64,000 nucleotides of DNA from Thunnus maccoyii (Eukaryota > Chordata > Actinopteri > Scombriformes > Scombridae), in the NCBI RefSeq assembly GCF_910596095.1, contig NC_056539.1:10667501-10731500 (forward strand). Direction: 5' to 3'. How positions within the stretch are numbered: the stretch's first letter is position 1; the number at the start of each line of letters is the position of its first letter. Positions 31,653-46,265 of this stretch are shown here, piece by piece. A model generated the notes under the pieces. It did no database searches. It was not told the origin of the DNA and saw only the letters and a list, made by a program, of their open reading frames with translations. Made by a program: the position numbers and the translations under genes.

Positions 31653-34600
31653 CTGTTTCCTCCGTGTCTTAGCTAACTTGAGCAATCACTTCAATCTCAC
31701 AGCTAAATGATGTGCTCCATTTCCCCAGAGGAGCTACATGGTGTCATCTCATTTATCAAAATTCAAACATGTTCCCTTCACCTTCAATCTATACATACTG
31801 TATAATGTTAACCTGACATGCCAGATGGTTTGTTACACAGAACCATCTGAGAAGTCGTCCTTGGCAACAGTTTGGAAAAGGGCAGGCACTTTAAAAAAAA
31901 ATACTTGGCAGGTGACTGGATGAACCATCTGTCTACCACCGTCTATCAGCGTCTCACCTTGCGATCCAGCTGGATTTGCGACGTTGACCACCGGTGGTTT
32001 GGACACAAGTGCATAACATGAAGTCTGAAAAGATGGATTCTCGCATGATCTCGCGAAATCCAGCCGCTTCGCAAAGTAAGTATAAAGTAACACCTTGAAA
32101 AAAATGATTCCAACTGAAAGTGTGTCTGTATACTGAACGGAGGCCAACAGGAGAGAATATTTTGTTGTGGATAAACATGTACCCTCGCAGAAATGGACAG
32201 AAATCTGATTTGTGTCCTTGCAACTGTGCAGTGTAAACATAAGCAACCAAACGAAAATAAAACAAAGAAAACTTAAAATGTACAGAAAGTCAACTTATGA
32301 CATATTAATCAAAATACAAATTGAAATGATCCTTCAGTCAGTTTCTTGCAGTACTGGTGCTATTTGCTCTTTCCTCCAGTCATTATAGACTTTAATGTAC
32401 AAGCAGTAATTACATCATCCATTGATTTTTGTCTGAGAAAATATTGGAACTGCTCCACAATACACAATAAAATAGTTTTTAATCTAGTTCAGAAATTGCC
32501 TCTGGTATCTCAAACTACTCTAACTCCTGAAGGATATGAGAAACAATTACAGTAATGCAGGGTGTCATCACACATAACTTTTTTTTACCAGCACCTGAGA
32601 CATTTATCAGTGGAAAAAGCAGGTTGAGCAGCCATGCAGAGATCTGATTTGTGTGATTTGTGGAACGTCAGAGTGGAGAAGTGATGACAATGATGGCAAA
32701 AACAGATGTGGAGCACGGAGGATGATGGGATGACGGGTTGGCTGACTGAGCGAAGCGGTGAAGTGGCTGACAGTTTAAATGTACCTGTCCATACTGCATA
32801 TACAAGGTATGTGGAGCGTTCATTCCACAGTTTGGATATTTGGCAGCGTGTTAACGGCTGATGAAACGACTTACTTTCACTTGGCCGCTCGCTAGAAGCC
32901 ACTTGTGACTGCACTGTTTGTGGCGTGTGCTGTGTAGTTACACTTCACACTCCTTCTGAAGCATGAGCTGGGCATCAGCCAGAGCGGGTCAGATGAGAGG
33001 GCTGTTAAATAACTGAGGGAGCTCGTTGACTAACCTGTGGGCCATTAGGATTTCTCATGCCACATTAGAGGGTGTTTGATTGCTGATAGGCGACACCCAG
33101 TAGGAGCGCAGCCAGGTGGGAACGTTTCTATCTGTAACTGTGATCACTGGCTCCACTCTCCACCCTCCACCTGACACTCATACATTCATGTATAGCTGCG
33201 CTTTCAGGCACGTTTAGACCTGCCAACACAACCCGATCTGATGGCGGCCACCTGCTTTCATTAGGACAATCCTGTAGAATGAGCGCATGCAAATTGCTGA
33301 AGCTTCAGTTATTATTCACACAAAATGAGCCGCTGAGTGTGTCTGCCGCCTTGAACCCTAACGACTTCACAGCAAAGTGATGGTGCGCATGCTTTTATCA
33401 CTCTCCAACCACTCGAAACCAGAGTGCACACAGCAACACACTGTGTTTAACTGAATGCACCACACACTGCAAACAAGAACTGCACACGCTCTTATTCCCA
33501 TACCAGCCTGAGTCTCCACTCGCTTTCTGCCGTCCTGCTGTCAACGCCTCTGTAGGAGAGCATCATACAGCTGACATGGACTTTACAACCATACATACAA
33601 TGAACCTGAATGTATATAATGGATGATGTAATGGCTAAATAAAAGTGTCAAACTCAAACAGATGAGAAGTGATGGGAGCTCGTCCTAGTCTGACATGTGT
33701 TTAGTTTGGTCTTAACAATTATAATATCTTAAAGTATATATATATATGTGTGTGTGCGTGTGTGTGTGTCTGAAGAGGTGATTTACTTACAAAGTAGATA
33801 TCTGTGATTGGCACGTCATCTTCATCGTCCACTGAAGCCTGGCTGGTGCACCCTGAGCCGGACACCTGGCTGGCTCTGTCCGCCTCCACCACCACCTTGG
33901 GACTAGGCGGGGCTTCCTCGGCTCCCCCGGGGGAAGACGGAGCACCAGGAGCAGACAAGGAGGAAGCGGATGCGGCTTCTGGGGCCGACAAAGAGCTGGA
34001 AGGTTCTGCGGCAGCATCTGGGGCCTCGGCACCGGCTACTTCCTGAACCTCACTGTGGAGAGGCAGAGGTGGGAATATTAGACTTTTGGTGTTTCATATT
34101 ATTCTGCTCATAGATATTTACTTTTTTTTCCTATCATGCCTGACTCCCCTCTCATACACACCCACATATACACAGCAGTTATCAACATTAAGAGCCATTA
34201 ATTGGGTCACTTGCCGTAAGCCACTTTCCTGCAACAGGACAGAGAAACAGGCCCAAGCTATTAGAGAAAACTGGCTCTGACTAAAATTCAACATCTGTGT
34301 GTGTGTGTGGGTGTCTGTGGTTTAGCTGCTTAAGCTCAAAGATTTGCCAGCTGGCTGTGTGCTGCCACAATCCTTTATTGTTCCTGGCCAGATCATCAAC
34401 TATTAGGAAGGATTTAGGCGCATCCACATTGCTTTCTCAGCTTCTGTGTTTGAGCTTAGCTCCTCCAGAGGAAAAGCCCAGCAGTTGGCTGCTGAGGCAA
34501 AACAGCCGAGTTGGCATCTCAAAGCGAGAACTGATTGGCTGAATAAATGAGTGGGATACGATGGTGGTTGCCATGCAAAAAGTCTGTCTTTTGACTCGTC

Positions 34601-37600
34601 TCTCATTTCCTCTAGATGTATCTTATATCTTGTGAGTAGATGCAGATGTCTTCATCTCATATTAAATCAGACTCTCCATCTTTTATTAGCTCTTCTTCAC
34701 TTTCTCCATTTCCGTTTGCCTGCATTTCTCATTTACTTGTTTTCTTCGGATTGACTGTTTTTCTCTTTGTCTCCCTCCCAGTCTTTCCTCACGCATCACT
34801 TTTTTTGCTACTCATATTCTCATTTTGTCCTTCTCTTCCAATCAGTGCCCCCATTTCCTTCTCTCCGCTGTGTCTCGCTCCTGTTTCCTCCATCTATCTC
34901 TCCTCCCCCCTCATCCGAGCAGTTCCCCAGCAGCAGGTAAGTTAGACGCTGCTCCGAAGAGTCGGGTCATTCAGATGGTTAATTCAGTCTCCTGTCGCTG
35001 TCTCAGCTGCTCTCGCTGCCCCCTCCCTCCACCCGACCCCAGCTCCTTCCAGACCCCCAGGCCATATGTCTAGCCACTGCCTTCTCAGCATCAGACCGAA
35101 TTATTCAGTTGGTTTCCCCTGGCAACCACACCCTGATCCTTACTAACCTGACCCCAGTTTCCCAGACCCCAATTTCACTTTCAAATGAAGCTGAAAAATC
35201 TACCAAACTGGTAAACTTTAATTAAAAATCAGGTTAAAATATGCAAAGAGTCAGGTCATCCCAGCTTTATGGGAGCAGCCTCCAGCCCGCAGGCTTCCTG
35301 CCCCACTGCCCTACTTCTACTGGCTGGTTCCCCCCATGTCAGAGCTCCTTTATCCCCATGTCTGCCTCACAGTGTCACCCCATAAAAAGCACACACTGCT
35401 CACACACTAAATTCACATGCATGTGCGCACTCTCTCATAACCTAATTACTGTAGATGCCTGCTCATCACTGTGCCTGCAGCATTTATCCGTCCAGAACAG
35501 GGGACCCCAGAGTCCATTACACAACTGGGTCAAGCTGAATTCAGTGTTTATGTGTGTGTGTGAGAGACAGGGGATGTGGGCTAATCTAACAGCTGGCTGA
35601 GCCCAGGTGAGACACAGGCAGCAGGTTATTTATAGTGCGGCACCAAACTGAGTCATATTGATGATTGGGGTCATGGAGTTCTCACTGCAGCTCTGCAGCT
35701 TATTTATCCTCTATTGGGGTCACATGTTCTGTATGCTGAGAGCTTATGACGAGCAAAGAGCACGCTCTTTTTGTCAATGTTAACAGAGAAAGAGAACAGA
35801 GAAATAAGGACAAAGTTCTGTGTGCCCCATTTAAGGTCTGTCTGGTGGATGTGGATACACATTCAACATTATGGAAAGTTGTTTCAAGATGTGTTAAATA
35901 TATGTTGCAATACAAATAATTCACATATGGAGCAATTGTGCTAAAAATCCTAAATTAATTTGTAAAAAAAAGTGTAAGTAATGTTAGTTGTTTTTCGTTA
36001 TGTCATATGATCTTATACCACTAGTAAGCAAGCACATCCCTCACACATGCTGCACAGCAAAAATGATCCATTTTATGTCATTGAACTTTGTATGAAGCAG
36101 TGTCTGAAATTTACTTTTTGAATCACCCGCCAAGGGAACTGGTAGATACAAAAATCATACTTAATTGCTTTTTTGTGTCATTCATTTCAGTACATTTCAT
36201 TGAGATAATAAGGTATTACTAGCTATTTAATTAACGGTAGCTAGCAGCAGACTGGCGGCAAGTGACAGTTTGGTGGAGAGCAGCGATGTCGAGTAGCTGA
36301 TTTCCTGTGTAGTGAACAGTGCTGCGTACACTAGGAGCACTCGTCTGTGGCTGGCACTCCTTCACAGACTGTCTCAAGCACTCCTAGAGTTTTGCGGCAC
36401 TGTTAAGACGCACGTAAAAAACACATATAGTGCGCATGTCTACGCTGTGTGGGGACAAACATGAGTAATTTCCTCCAAGCCATCATACCAGATATTTTAT
36501 TACATGACTATTTTTGTATAAACATGTACTCGCCAGTAGAGATTTACTCACTGAACGGAAAATCTACCCACATTTGGCGTTTGTTGGGGGTTAATTTTGG
36601 ACCCCGGTATCAAGCCTTAAAAAAACTTTTAACTTTAATTAAATTTTAAAGTGAAAATCTACCATAAAACATAAAGCACATTGTGCTGTGCGAATAGTTT
36701 TGGGCAGTAAAGCCCAACAACAACAACTGAATAAGCTGGAAAACAGAGCACTAAGCTTAATTGATGATGTTATCAGTTGGCCGACTGACAGTAAATTAGT
36801 GACCGACTCCATCGTCTCATTGTTTATGTTTGGGATGTTTCATTAAACGACCTTTAAATGAATTCAGGATTTAAAGTTGTGAATCATAAAATGTCTCTGT
36901 ATCCTCGTAAAATCATGATGACTTCTATCACCGCGTCCTGGGACTTCACTTGCAGATGTTTAGTATGATAGAAAAAAAAATGTGGGTTTTATTGTTTTGT
37001 TTCAGTGAATGTTGCCTTAATAATCATTAAACTGTTAATGTTGATAAAGTGACATTACCTTGACACTTCAAGACACACTGATACTTTCTGTTACCAAGTG
37101 AAAGTGTATCAGATATACAATAAGTGCATTTATCTCTCTTATGTCATAATTGTTTAGTTTATAAGACTGCATAACATGTTTCGATGGACTGTGGAATATG
37201 TGAGTTATTACAATATTGGGAAAGTAATTAACTTGGTTCCACATGGAGTTTGTGTTGTTGCTGTACCTGGTTCCAGGAGACGGCTGTGGAACAGAGATGG
37301 TGGGCTCACTGTCGTGTCTCTTCAACTCCACCTCCACCGTGATGGTCTGCTGATCCTCCTCACGCACACGCAGCTCCTCCTGGGTCCTGAACACAAACAA
37401 ACGGGCGTAAAATAACATGCTCAGAGGAAATGAAACACGAGTGAAAAACACTCGCGGCCACATCTTAGCAACAGGAAGAATGAGCCTACTCATATACACA
37501 CTGACCTCACATTTCTCCTCTACCCACCTACCACACCCAGACATGTCTAAGGCTGTGAAAACAAGACGCTAGCAAGCCTCAAGATGTTGTAAAAACAGCT

Positions 37601-40600
37601 GAGTTAACCCTGCTTAAAAAAGGATTATGAAGTGAAGGAAGCATTCATGCTACCAACTCACCTCCCGTCATGGCTGAGGGACTGGGTGTGCCTCCTGCAG
37701 ATAGAGGAAACAGTGTCAGTACTCTCTGTTTAGTGAGGAAAATAATATGAATTTTCTCTGGGTAAGTTGTGACGAAGGTTTTTACAAAGATTAATCCAAC
37801 AAAAGCATGAGATATTATACTGCAGACAATACCTGTTAACACAAAACAGATCTTGATTTCACATAAAAATTAAGTAAACTCTGACAAAGTAAAGAGTGTT
37901 TTATTTCAGCCCAATGAGATTCTTTGTCAGTGTGTCACTATTTATACTAAACAATAAATTAATATGAATAACATCAACTCGAGTGAATCTATTAACTTCT
38001 AACGGCGTCACTGGAATGAAATGACTGTTATCAGTGTTGTTTGTTTGTGTGTGTGTGTGTGTGTGTGTATTAGCACCTGTAGCGGGGGTGCTCAGCCGTG
38101 TCAGAGGGAGATCTCTCGGGGATGGACAGAGAAGTGGTGGAAGAGAGAGTGGTGGCGATTGACGCGGTGGTGGCCTCTTCAAATGATGGAGGAGTACATG
38201 GAAGATCTGCTCGCCCTAGTGGAAGTACAGAGAGAAAGAGTCACAAAGATGATCATTTATCTCACGTCTGTGGTTTATTAAACGGACATGAATATCACGG
38301 TTTCTTTATTAGTTCTTAGCTCTCTTTTCACCTCTTCTTAAGTTCTGCTTGTGTAGTTTTTTGGTTTCCCATGGCAACAGCTACAAGCCTGTTGTTGACT
38401 AAGGGTTGGAATAGTGAACTCTAGAGTAAACTTTGGTAAGTTCCTATCATCTGTCCCTGGTTATCTTGGGTTTTGTCACTGTACTACAACACTGTATGAA
38501 GGTGTTATTTACCCTCATCCTCCAGCGTTGGGAAGCTGCGAGCTCCTCTCAGGTCGTAGATATTCTCGTCCCTCTCGGAGAGCAGCTGACTGGCTGACCA
38601 GGCTGCACCAGGACCGGCACACTTAGGCACCGTCAACGACACGCGACCCTTCTTCGATGGAGATGACTTCAGAGCTGAGGGATAATGTACAATAACACAT
38701 TAAATAACGTGGGAGAACATGGATGTGTGATACAGTCTGTTGCTGCTGCCGAAATAAAAAACCTTGAATTAAACTTCTATTTCAAAGACGTCTTCTCTAG
38801 AGAATCATGAAGGAAATCAAAAAAGCTTTTAAAGGATTCAGTCAACTGAATAAATTTTTAAAAAATGATAACACCAGACTGATGATATCTATCTGTGCAG
38901 TGTATCAGGGGGTGTGTTTGACCTCTTAATTAATACCAACGAATTTCTCAACAGTTTTTATATTTAGTGATGTTTAGTATCTGAGACCGAGTCTAGTTGC
39001 CCTCGATTCAACCCTGCTTGGATGTTTAATGAGGATTATGAGTTGAAGTAAAAATGAACCTCTTTTTCTAAACTCTCACATTTTTCCTCCCACTTAAGAG
39101 TCCCATTACTGGGAATTCTTTCCTCGTGTAAAAACTCTTGGAAAGTGATGCAAAAGAAAGCTGAGCGAGGATCAAATGGATGTTTCTCTCTCAGCACCTA
39201 ATAAGGCAGTTAACTACTGTATCTGACTTTCCCGTCATGGCTCATCAGTAAAAGAGACAAAAGCCCGGCATCTGACATTTGTGTCTGCGGCCCACACGGC
39301 TCTGTTTGACTATGTAAGGCAGTGTCTCAACGTAAAAAGTGAACTCACAGGAACTCTTCTTGAAAACTGTGCTGCTCATGAACTTGAAGAACCTATCAGC
39401 GTAGAAGCCGGGCCGGTGGACGGACACGGTGTCCTGAGGGAGAGACAGAGAGATTAATAAGACAAACAGTGCATAAATAAAATGATCAAACCAGTGCTTA
39501 TAGTGGATTAAACTGTCTATTAGTGTCCCATTTCAATAATTCTTCTCTCTGGGTCAAACCACTAGACAGAACAACACACACACACACAAAAAGACACATG
39601 ACAGACAGAAACACAGTCAGACAAGGCTACAGACACGTCTCTTCATTATTTATGTTCCAGCAGACTGAGATCACGCTGCCAGCAGACTGACAGATGACAC
39701 TTGGTGTTTGGTTCAGGCTGTGAGATGGAAGGAGGAATAGAGGAGACTGAGCAGCTCTTGTCTATGCGATTATTATTAGATTTCTGCATCAGCATCACTG
39801 GACTTCAGTATGAGTAACATCTCTGGATGCATTCACCTATCTGAGCCAACTGTATGTAATGCAGAGGGAGTGTGGAAGACCCATATCAGCAGCAGCAGTG
39901 ACACACAGGAGGCAGATATGTGGTTGCTCTACCAAACATACAGTATCTTGCACATGAGAGTGTTTCAGAGTGGGAGAGTGGAGTGAGTCAAGACAAGAGG
40001 AGACTGATTCTATCTGACGAGGAGACGATGATGAACAATGTAAACTCCCGAGTGGATGAAGGGATGTGAGGTGCTTTAGAGCTGAGGGATCTGGAGGCGA
40101 GAACACTAACAACATCCCTCTGTTAGTATTGATATTGTCAGGCAAACATACTGTATATCTGCTTGTCTGCAAGTCACATTTGTAAACGATAAAGTGATTT
40201 CTTATTTAAAGGGAAGTTGATGATTAGTACAGTAGATTAGTTGATGGAAAGAAAATTAATCGGTCTGATCAGAGTAATTTTTCAAGCAAAAATGCCAAAT
40301 ATTCTTTCATTACAGCTTCTCAGATGTGATGATTTGTTGGTTTGCTTTGTCATATATGACAGTGAATTGAATATCTTAAGGTTTGTGGCTTTTGTCAGAC
40401 AAAACAAGCAAATTGAAGACATCACTATGGACAGTGAGAAATTGTGAATGGCACTTTTTGACTGTTTTTTTCAGCATTTCAAAGACTAAATGATTGATCG
40501 ATTCATTGAGAAAATCATCAAAGTTGAGACAAAAGTCTTGTGTTTGTTTTCCCCCAGAAACCATGTGTTGCTCTCAAAGAGGATCTTCCTTCATAAATCA

Positions 40601-43600
40601 AAAGGATTTCTCTTCTTGCTGTAGTGAGAGGGTTAAACCTGTTGGAACATGTTCATGTTCCATCATCCTTTCACTTGTCCTGCCACAGGGCATTTTGAGA
40701 GGCTTTTGAGGTTTTAACCAAATTTATGCTAGAAAGACAGTGGTCCTAAAAACTGTCTTCCTGTTTTGTGCTGTAAATCAAACCTACTTTGTGTCCTTAA
40801 GCAAATTGTTGTAGCAGATCCAGTGAAATCAGTCCTGGCAGCACACAATGAAAAAAATATTGTGTGTAGGCTGGTAGGAGCTGCCAATCTTCATGGCTCT
40901 GGTCTTGTTTGTTTATGGGAGTATACTTATGTCTCAAAATTAATGTGGTCATGATTTGTTGATAGTAAAATGAAGCCTTTTGATGTCCACATATCTTTCA
41001 AAGGGATATTCAATCATTCATATACTGTAAATAGCTTTCAATTCTTTTTTTAATTCTGTTTTTAAAACAATCACAGAAGGGAGAACGTCTCTCTCTGTTA
41101 TACACACCAACATCAAAAATGTTCACAAAGCTGAATTGTTATGAGCTAAGTGATGGTTAATCTTCATATAAAAAGCAATGAGGATGAACTTATACTGCAC
41201 GTATAAAGCGATATTAAAATGTTGGCTAAATTAAAGACAACTGTGACTTGTGATAGGTGTATAATTCACATCTGAGTAATCTGTAGCTCTTTGCCTCCAG
41301 CTGCCCTCTAATAAGTGTTAATTCACAAACACACCCGCGGACATTAATGAGTCTAATGTGAGACCGGCTCACTGTGAATTCATCAACATCTGTATGAAAG
41401 AAGGGCCAGGAGGATATTCAGTTTTAACCACACAGGTTGAAAAAGAGGAAGTTGGACAGATGAGTTGAAGAGATGAGCTGACAGAGATGAAAATCCACAT
41501 AGACAGACATGATGTTCTTCAGTTCAAGCCAATGAAATCTGAAGCTAATAAAAGTCCTCAAAGATCCAACAACGAAGAAAGCTTGAGGCTACAGTTCATC
41601 AGATCTGACACAAGCTAAATGTAACTGTTGTTCCTTTGTGAGACGACCAGACTGTATATCTGAACAAAACAACATCACATGTCTGGATAGTATAATAATA
41701 TAACATAAAATGACAATATCCACATATTTAAGGCAAAATATTTTATATTATTCTATTGCCTGTTTAGAAAAGAGTGAATATGCTTTTGCTGAAATATACA
41801 GTACGCCGTGTATAAACTCATTTGTGTGCATACTGTATGTTCCTGTATCTGATTGGCTGTGTCTCTATATCAAGAGCTATTAAAAACTCACCCCGTCGTG
41901 AACCAGAGCTTTCCACGTGTGCTCCAGTTTCTTGATTAGCCTGCAGAAACAAAGAGAGGCAACGTTTAACACAGTGATGTTAAACACGTCTTATACACTC
42001 AGGTCATATAAGCGAAAGCCTGCAGGCTGGTGGACCTTAACTGTGCTGTCTGAAGTGATTAACTCCTTCCAGTGTCTGTTACTGTATGTACACACAGCTA
42101 TTAGACTTCATCTCCAGCCTGTGTCACACTGTGAGATATATAGTTCATGACCTGTGGCGACTAAGTGGTACGACACGACGATCACCTGTAGGATTGCAAG
42201 ATGTCGATGATTCCGATGTAGAGAAGAAGTCTCTCCCCTTTTCCGTTGACAGCTGGGATACCGCCCATCCTGAAAGGAAAAGGCCAATAAAAAGAAAATG
42301 TAAAAGTCCGCCATGCAGGAGGAAGACCAGGAGAGAACAAGAGAGTTTTATCTGATTTAATAAGAGACTCTGTGAATCCTTCTTTCATGAGTCAAAATTT
42401 TCATCTAAACCAAATTCCATTGTTCACTTTTTAATTTTACACCTTGGTGTGATATTAAAGACTACTGATTATTTTAATTTTTGCTTAATTCTTTAAACCA
42501 GTGAGACCCACATCTTGTTATTTCAGCAAAGTGTGAGACATTTCGCTCAGACCATAGATGCAAAATGTTATTCATACAGTAAGTATTATATATCAACTGA
42601 AATGTCAAAAAATATACATTTGTTACAATAACTGATCATTAACTCTTCTCTCAATGTATGTTGTAATGATCTAACATTACTGCAGCAGGCAATTTGCTAT
42701 TGATACACAATCAATACTTCCTGCAGGTGACTCATAGTAAAACCTGCCCAGTGTAGAGAATTGATTAAAGTTTTTATTATGGAGCAGCAGCAGGAAGGGT
42801 TCAATATTTGCTAATTTTTCACCATTATTTTGTATCAACAGATTTAATACATCACCATTTTTCTCATCCCTTCTGCCAGCTAATCTACTGCATTTGTTGG
42901 ACATGAATATCCTGGTTACATGGCTGCTCTGGAGTGATTCATCTGTCTTCACCACCTCTGACAGTTCAAAGTCCTGTTAAGCAAATATCACAGACAGGGT
43001 CGTGCAGAGATCAATTCTTGATCCAATCCTTCTGTCACTGTAAGTGCTCACCTTCGAGCGAATAATCCATGTGGCCATAATCACTGTGTTTCGCTGCACT
43101 GTGAAGGTGCTGATAGCCGGCTCTACTGCATTTTTCTAAATTTGTGACAGAAAATCTGATATAATTTGATCTGTTCCTCCCAACTGAGATATTTTTACCA
43201 GAAATGTTGTGAGAATCTGTTTGTGACAGTAAGGCATTCCTATTTCTTTCACGTTAAGTGCATACACAGAACTTGGATCTTTTTTTTTTTTTTTAAATGG
43301 TCAATCTCGTTTAAACTAAAGCAACTTCCTTTATTCCTGCCCCTGTCAAAATTCTGCCACAGTCTTAATTTTATAGCTTAGCAGTTTTTGTCCTCAAATT
43401 GTACTGTCAACCTTTTAACCCACACTGAACCAACCCACGCAGCCGGAGATCCTCTGGCACAACACTACTGACTGTTTGACAGGCAAATCTCAAGTTTGCC
43501 GTCAGGGTTACTGGAACGTGGAGCGAACTTGCGTCAGTTCGTTTTACAGGCTTGCTTTCATGCGACAACACTTCTCACCCACTTCTCTTGCCCACAGTCT

Positions 43601-46029
43601 CTCGTCTCGGCTAAACTCACGTGTCGTCAGTGTCAATGGACCCTCCGCAGGCGGCTCCTCCCTGGATGGACTCCATGGCTGTGGAGTAAAGGGCCTTCTG
43701 CTGGGCTACGGGCCTTTTCTCATCACTGCCGCCCTGGGAGCCCTCCATCTGCCTCTCCCTCTCTGCCTGGTCCATGTTGTGAACCCCGAGCAGCAGGCTG
43801 TAGTCCATGATCTTAAAGCTTTCCAGCACCTGAACACGGGACACACACAGACAGATGTAAATGTACAGTGATGACAGACTGTAAATCTGGGTGGAAGCTT
43901 TTATCCAGAGTGCATAACAGCGTCAGCACCAGAGGAAGTCAGAGCTCTAACACTGGGGATGTTAACGCCATACACAAGACACTCAGCTATACACAGGGAT
44001 GCACAATAACTCATGAACAATGTATAAGAGCGAGTGTGTGTGCGCGTACACTCCCGAGAACATGCTCTATAAATATAAACGTGAGGTAGTGATTTACAAG
44101 ACAAGGGCAGGCCTGCTACCAGACCAGACAGCTTGTTAAATCGTTTGCTTGTAACAAAGGTCAAATTTATAGTGAGGGATCCTGAGAATGCCAACACTCT
44201 CATAAATAGCTTTCTCCTCTCACTACCTTCCCCCCATCAACCTCCCTCCATCCACGATCCTCTTTTATTGATCAGGCCACCACAAGTATTCTGGTTTTTC
44301 CAACTTTTTTCCATTTTCCATCCTAATTTTCTACCTCAACTTTCAACGCTATGTCTATTAATTTATCTCTTTTTCTTGGGACGGTGAATCGTGGCATTGC
44401 TTTATCTGTCTTCATCTGTAAACTACGCTCGCCATCTCCTCCCTCCCTCTCATTCTGTCTCACCAGGCAGTCTCTCTGCAGGGTCTTGACCAGCGCGTTG
44501 TAAGTGTCCTGATCCAGCATCAGACCGTCCTGCAGGTCCTGCATGAAGTCGAGATCTTTGAACGTGGGCCTGGCCTTCTCTCTCTCCTTCTTGGATGCTC
44601 GCCTCTTGTAGGTGGAGCCCTTCAGGTCGTATTTGAGGTGCATGCGGACTACTCGGGGCAGGACGTTGTTCATCACCACCACACGGATGTTCTTCCCGCC
44701 TGACTGGACACAGTAGAGGCCGAAGAACTTGGGCAGCAAAGTGCGAGGGTTCTGATTCAAGTTCTGGAGAAGAGAAGGAGAAAGTAAAAGATCTTTAAAG
44801 GTCTGATAAATTGGTTTTGAGATTGGTTTCTGGTGCTGTGGTTTGACAGGATGTAGGTCAAATGTAGAAAAATCTACAGTCATATTTTACAAGGTAGAAT
44901 TTTTCTACATGCCCAAGAGCAAGATGTATAACAGAAATTGGTTTTCACACTTGAAGGGAAGAGAAAAAGTTGGGATTTTGATATAAAAAAATGTGAAAAT
45001 GCTCTTTTCTGGTGTACAAAGACAGACAGCAGAACAACACACCCAGGAACATGAGCAAAAAATGTGTTGTTGTTTTTTTTTAAATTTCGTGGGACCTTAC
45101 AGAAATGAAAAATATGTGAGAAATAGGACAGGCGGTACATGTTCTGCAAACAGTTGATTGATAAACAATACAGGATTTTCAGTATCCACACTTACACACA
45201 CAGTTACACATCTGATCACACCAGGATGCATTACATAAAAGACAATATAATACAGCCACAGAGCATGAGACCAGAATTAAACAAGGACTGCAGGAAAGAG
45301 AATGCAGCCTTAGTATGAGAGCCAAACTTTATCACCCATTTCAAAGTTCCTAAAAAATGATTAAAATTAATGTGAAAACTGCAACTCTGATGATCTACCA
45401 AGACTTTTTCTTGGATTTTGCTAACTGGTTAATTGCTTGAGTCATTTTTCAAGTAAAAAAACATTTTGTTCCATCTTCTCAAAACTGAAATGTGCTACTT
45501 TTCTCTATTTTATATCATTTTCAACTGAATATCTTTGGGGTTTTGAATTGTTAGCTGGAAAAAACAAAACATGTGAGGATTTCATTTTGGACCTTGGAAA
45601 GTGTGACGGGCACTTTTTTATTATTTTCTGCCATTTTTTAGACAAAATAATTAATTGGTAAATCAAATGAATAACTGGCATTATAATCAATAATTAATTA
45701 AAATTATTGCTATTCTCAGACTCAGACAGACCTCGGAAACAGTGGCATGTCATGGTATTAAGTACAAACAGTAGTGACAAGACATGATTCTGTCTTTATT
45801 TGACAAAATGCTTTTCCCTCCATCACCAATCTGTGCTGAATATTTCAGTAGTCAATCCAAACAAATGAGGTTAGTCAGGCTGGGTGCTCAGTTAAAAACC
45901 TGCTTTGACCTTGGGACCTGGGCCAGCTCAGTCCCATTAGAGAAATGAGAGCTGGAAGACAGAGAGAGAAACAAAACTCTGGTCCATATATAGTGAAAAC
46001 ACACTGCAATCAGGAGTAGAAACAATAAC

Positions 46030-46066
<37 letters not shown>

Positions 46067-46218
46067 AGAAGAAAGACAGACAGACAGACTGAAGAGAGAT
46101 GAAGGATGAATGTGGAAGTGTGGCTAAAAGCCTGAGCAATTGTGAGACACTTGCTGAATGACCTTCAGATGAGAGAAACTGGTAGAGAGGCACAGCAGCA
46201 TAATGATAGAGTGAGATC

Positions 46219-46265
<47 letters not shown>

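Noticed and set aside
33804-34046. Plus-strand and alternate minus-strand frames over 33787-34046
   Set aside because: Shadows of the Ala/Ser/Pro-rich pip5k1c tail exon 33791-34052.
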